From contig CAYSDY010000001.1 in the NCBI GenBank assembly GCA_964429995.1, positions 62,001 through 126,000 of the forward strand: DNA of 64,000 nt. Direction: 5' to 3'. The stretch comes from UBA583 sp964429995. GTDB lineage: Archaea > Nanobdellota > Nanobdellia > Woesearchaeales > UBA583. The notes under the pieces were generated by a model that was given only the letters and a program-made list of their open reading frames with translations, was not told the DNA's origin and did not search any database. How positions within the stretch are numbered: position 1 is the stretch's first letter; every line of letters begins with the position of its first letter. Shown here one piece after another: positions 62,480-64,000 of the stretch. A program made the position numbers and the translations under genes.

Positions 62480-63940
62480 TTAATTGATTAGATACCTTAT
62501 TACTACAATGCCTGAACCGCCATCTCCTGCAGGTGTTGCACCGCATCCTCCGCCACCACCACCTGAGCCAGTATTTGGACTACCAGAAGTTCCTGAAAAA
62601 TATCCTCTTCTACCACCATTGCCACCACCATGTATACCTATTCCTGGAATTGCATCTGCATAACCATCAGAACTACCAGTTCCGCCACCACCGCCACCAC
62701 CATACCAAGTTAAAGTTCCTGTAATTGATGATGAAACTCCTAAACCTCCATTGCCACCATTAGAAGATGTTGCTGTTCCTCCACTTGTACTAACTCCTCC
62801 TCCGCCACCACCGGCTCCTTCAGCAACACCGCTTACAGCATACCATCCATTACCTCCAATATTTCCTTTACCAGATATTCCAGATCCAGCTAAATTATGA
62901 TTATTAGATCCATAACCACCTCCGCCACCACCTGAACTTGCAGATTCTCCCTGTTCATAACGTAAAACCAAATAATTGTATGTTGCACCGCCTCCACCAC
63001 CTATTGCAGAATATACACCTTCTATTGATGAATTTTTACCATTACCAGTTAAAATGTCTGTATATTTTATTCCATCAGCAACACCTCCTGTACCAACATA
63101 TATTAAAAAAGTTGTGTTATCAAATTCATAATTTGATATTTTAACTTCTCCGGCTCCACCGCCACCGCCACCAGGTCCGCCACCTGAACCGCCACCTCCA
63201 CCGCCGGCAACTATAAGGTATTCTGCAAAAAGATTGTTTTTTTTTACTGTAAATTCTGAAACACCTGTGGTTTTAAAAACATGAACTCTATATGTGGACT
63301 CGTTAACCTCAATATCATATGTTTCATCACCACCTACTGCTAATTCTGTAGTACAATTTGTATAATTATAACTTCCTGACAATATTCCATCATGACAGAT
63401 CCTTGTCTCGCTTGTACATCCTAAACCCTGAAATTCATGCAAATAAAATGTCATGTTCTGATTATGGGATATATTTATTCCTGAAAAACTGCAATTGTTA
63501 TATGAATGTGAAACTTGTGTTGATGTGCTATTTATAATTGCTGTTTTTATGTATATATTCTTGCTTAATACCTGATTGTCTGATACCAAACTTACTGATG
63601 GGTTTGACCGTGTTAGATTATTAAGACAGGTACTTATGTCTATCTCGTTTATCCCTGCTGTAAGATTTAAATCTAAAGAACATATGTTATTGTCTAATTT
63701 TATACTCTTTATTGTCGTGTTTTCATTGCTTTTTACATATAAAACTGAACCTGCTATGGTTTCTATACTTAATGAATTGCCTTGATTAACTGTTGACTCT
63801 ATTTTGGTATTAAGATTGCTTTCATAGGAACTGTACCATAATAAGAAACTTGTAACTGAAATTGTTGTTACAACTAATATTAAAATTACTGATATAATTG
63901 GACTAATGCACAGTTTGGATTTCATAAAATGTATTTGCAT
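62480..63940 (-). CDS. Pilin-like fusion protein with glycine-rich C-terminal domain
   Basis: A 486-residue secreted protein. The start K-S-K-L-C-I-S-P-I-I-S-V-I-L-I-L-V-V is pilin-like, and residues about 40-205 are the module shared with the proteins at 32639 and 39351 (S-V-L-Y-V-K-S, I-K-S-I-K-L, E-I-D-I-S-T-C-L, and R-I-C-H-D-G-I-L-S-G). Residues about 240-486 are a glycine-rich domain (Y-L-I-V-A-G-G-G-G-G then repeated runs of Gly with Ser, Asn and Tyr), of the type found in tail-fibre-like and ice-binding-like beta-rich proteins. Coding base composition is richer in G and C in this part only because of glycine codons. The gene starts 60 bases before the window end. Confidence 0.78.
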   Translation of the reverse strand: MQIHFMKSKLCISPIISVILILVVTTISVTSFLLWYSSYESNLNTKIESTVNQGNSLSIETIAGSVLYVKSNENTTIKSIKLDNNICSLDLNLTAGINEIDISTCLNNLTRSNPSVSLVSDNQVLSKNIYIKTAIINSTSTQVSHSYNNCSFSGINISHNQNMTFYLHEFQGLGCTSETRICHDGILSGSYNYTNCTTELAVGGDETYDIEVNESTYRVHVFKTTGVSEFTVKKNNLFAEYLIVAGGGGGGSGGGPGGGGGGAGEVKISNYEFDNTTFLIYVGTGGVADGIKYTDILTGNGKNSSIEGVYSAIGGGGGATYNYLVLRYEQGESASSGGGGGGYGSNNHNLAGSGISGKGNIGGNGWYAVSGVAEGAGGGGGGVSTSGGTATSSNGGNGGLGVSSSITGTLTWYGGGGGGGTGSSDGYADAIPGIGIHGGGNGGRRGYFSGTSGSPNTGSGGGGGGCGATPAGDGGSGIVVIRYLIN

Positions 63941-64000
63941 TATGTGTTTTTATAATGTTTTGGTATTTTATTTAGTTACAAAAATAATTAGTTTATTGCA

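Noticed and set aside
62533..63144. His/Leu-rich frames opposite the glycine-rich protein
   Set aside because: They are the antisense of Gly and Ser codons and show no independent start signals.

Overview
This AT-rich window comes from an archaeon, most likely a DPANN lineage of the Woesearchaeota/Pacearchaeota type. The archaeal markers are ABCE1, MCM, the PolD large subunit DP2, LSm, the ribosomal proteins L44e, L37e, P0/L10 and P1, the beta-CASP nuclease aCPSF1, a BHB-spliced tRNA, and TATA boxes about 25-30 nt before mostly leaderless starts. The phylum is an inference from small gene sizes, patchy metabolism and the mixture of bacterial-type genes; I could not run a phylogeny.

Layout. 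1-3.3 kb: a small membrane protein, ABCE1, L44e and three tRNAs (an intron-bearing Ile with anticodon UAU, Gly, Val). 3.3-14.9 kb: a replication neighbourhood with an intein-containing MCM, two unassigned genes, a full-length bacterial-type DNA polymerase III alpha subunit (DnaE), a small HxsD-like protein and an N-terminally short DP2. 14.9-20.8 kb: membrane and pilin-like proteins, ZPR1 and a pair of secreted proteins. 20.8-32.6 kb: DTD, L37e-LSm, a SNF2 helicase, a RecJ-like DHH nuclease, NDK, a DedA protein, a run of coiled-coil proteins with a CobO-like P-loop protein, RlmH and acetate kinase. 32.6-47.9 kb: pilin-like fusion proteins, XerA, GlmS, a YhbY RNA-binding protein, a nucleotidyltransferase and a giant secreted Ig-like protein. 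47.9-50.5 kb: a sugar-phosphate cluster (transaldolase, Pgi, RpiB). 50.7-53.8 kb: 23S rRNA with tRNA-Ala on the minus strand but no 16S rRNA. 53.9-64 kb: aCPSF1, a HEPN-like protein, the L1-L10-P1 operon, a CDF-type transporter and a third pilin fusion.

Three things stand out. First, DnaE sits two genes from PolD DP2 and carries a textbook PCNA-binding PIP box (QKSLDSFF, residues 894-901), placed where bacterial DnaE has its beta-clamp motif. This suggests a bacterial replicase re-wired to the archaeal clamp. Second, a modular intergenic repeat made of consecutive hairpins lies at gene 3' ends; in several copies the repeat itself supplies the TAG stop codon, and it often sits between convergent genes. 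A separate 77-79 nt hairpin module is present in some copies and absent from others. Third, three pilin-like proteins share an N-terminal module of about 200 residues but carry unrelated C-terminal domains (FGE/C-type-lectin fold, fibrinogen-like, glycine-rich), like a surface adhesin set with exchangeable tips.

Coding density is high. No stretch above about 300 bases is empty: the longest gene-free intervals (16.46-16.76, 34.43-34.68 and 50.46-50.70 kb) are filled by repeat elements. No CRISPR array, reverse transcriptase, transposase or replication initiator gene was seen.
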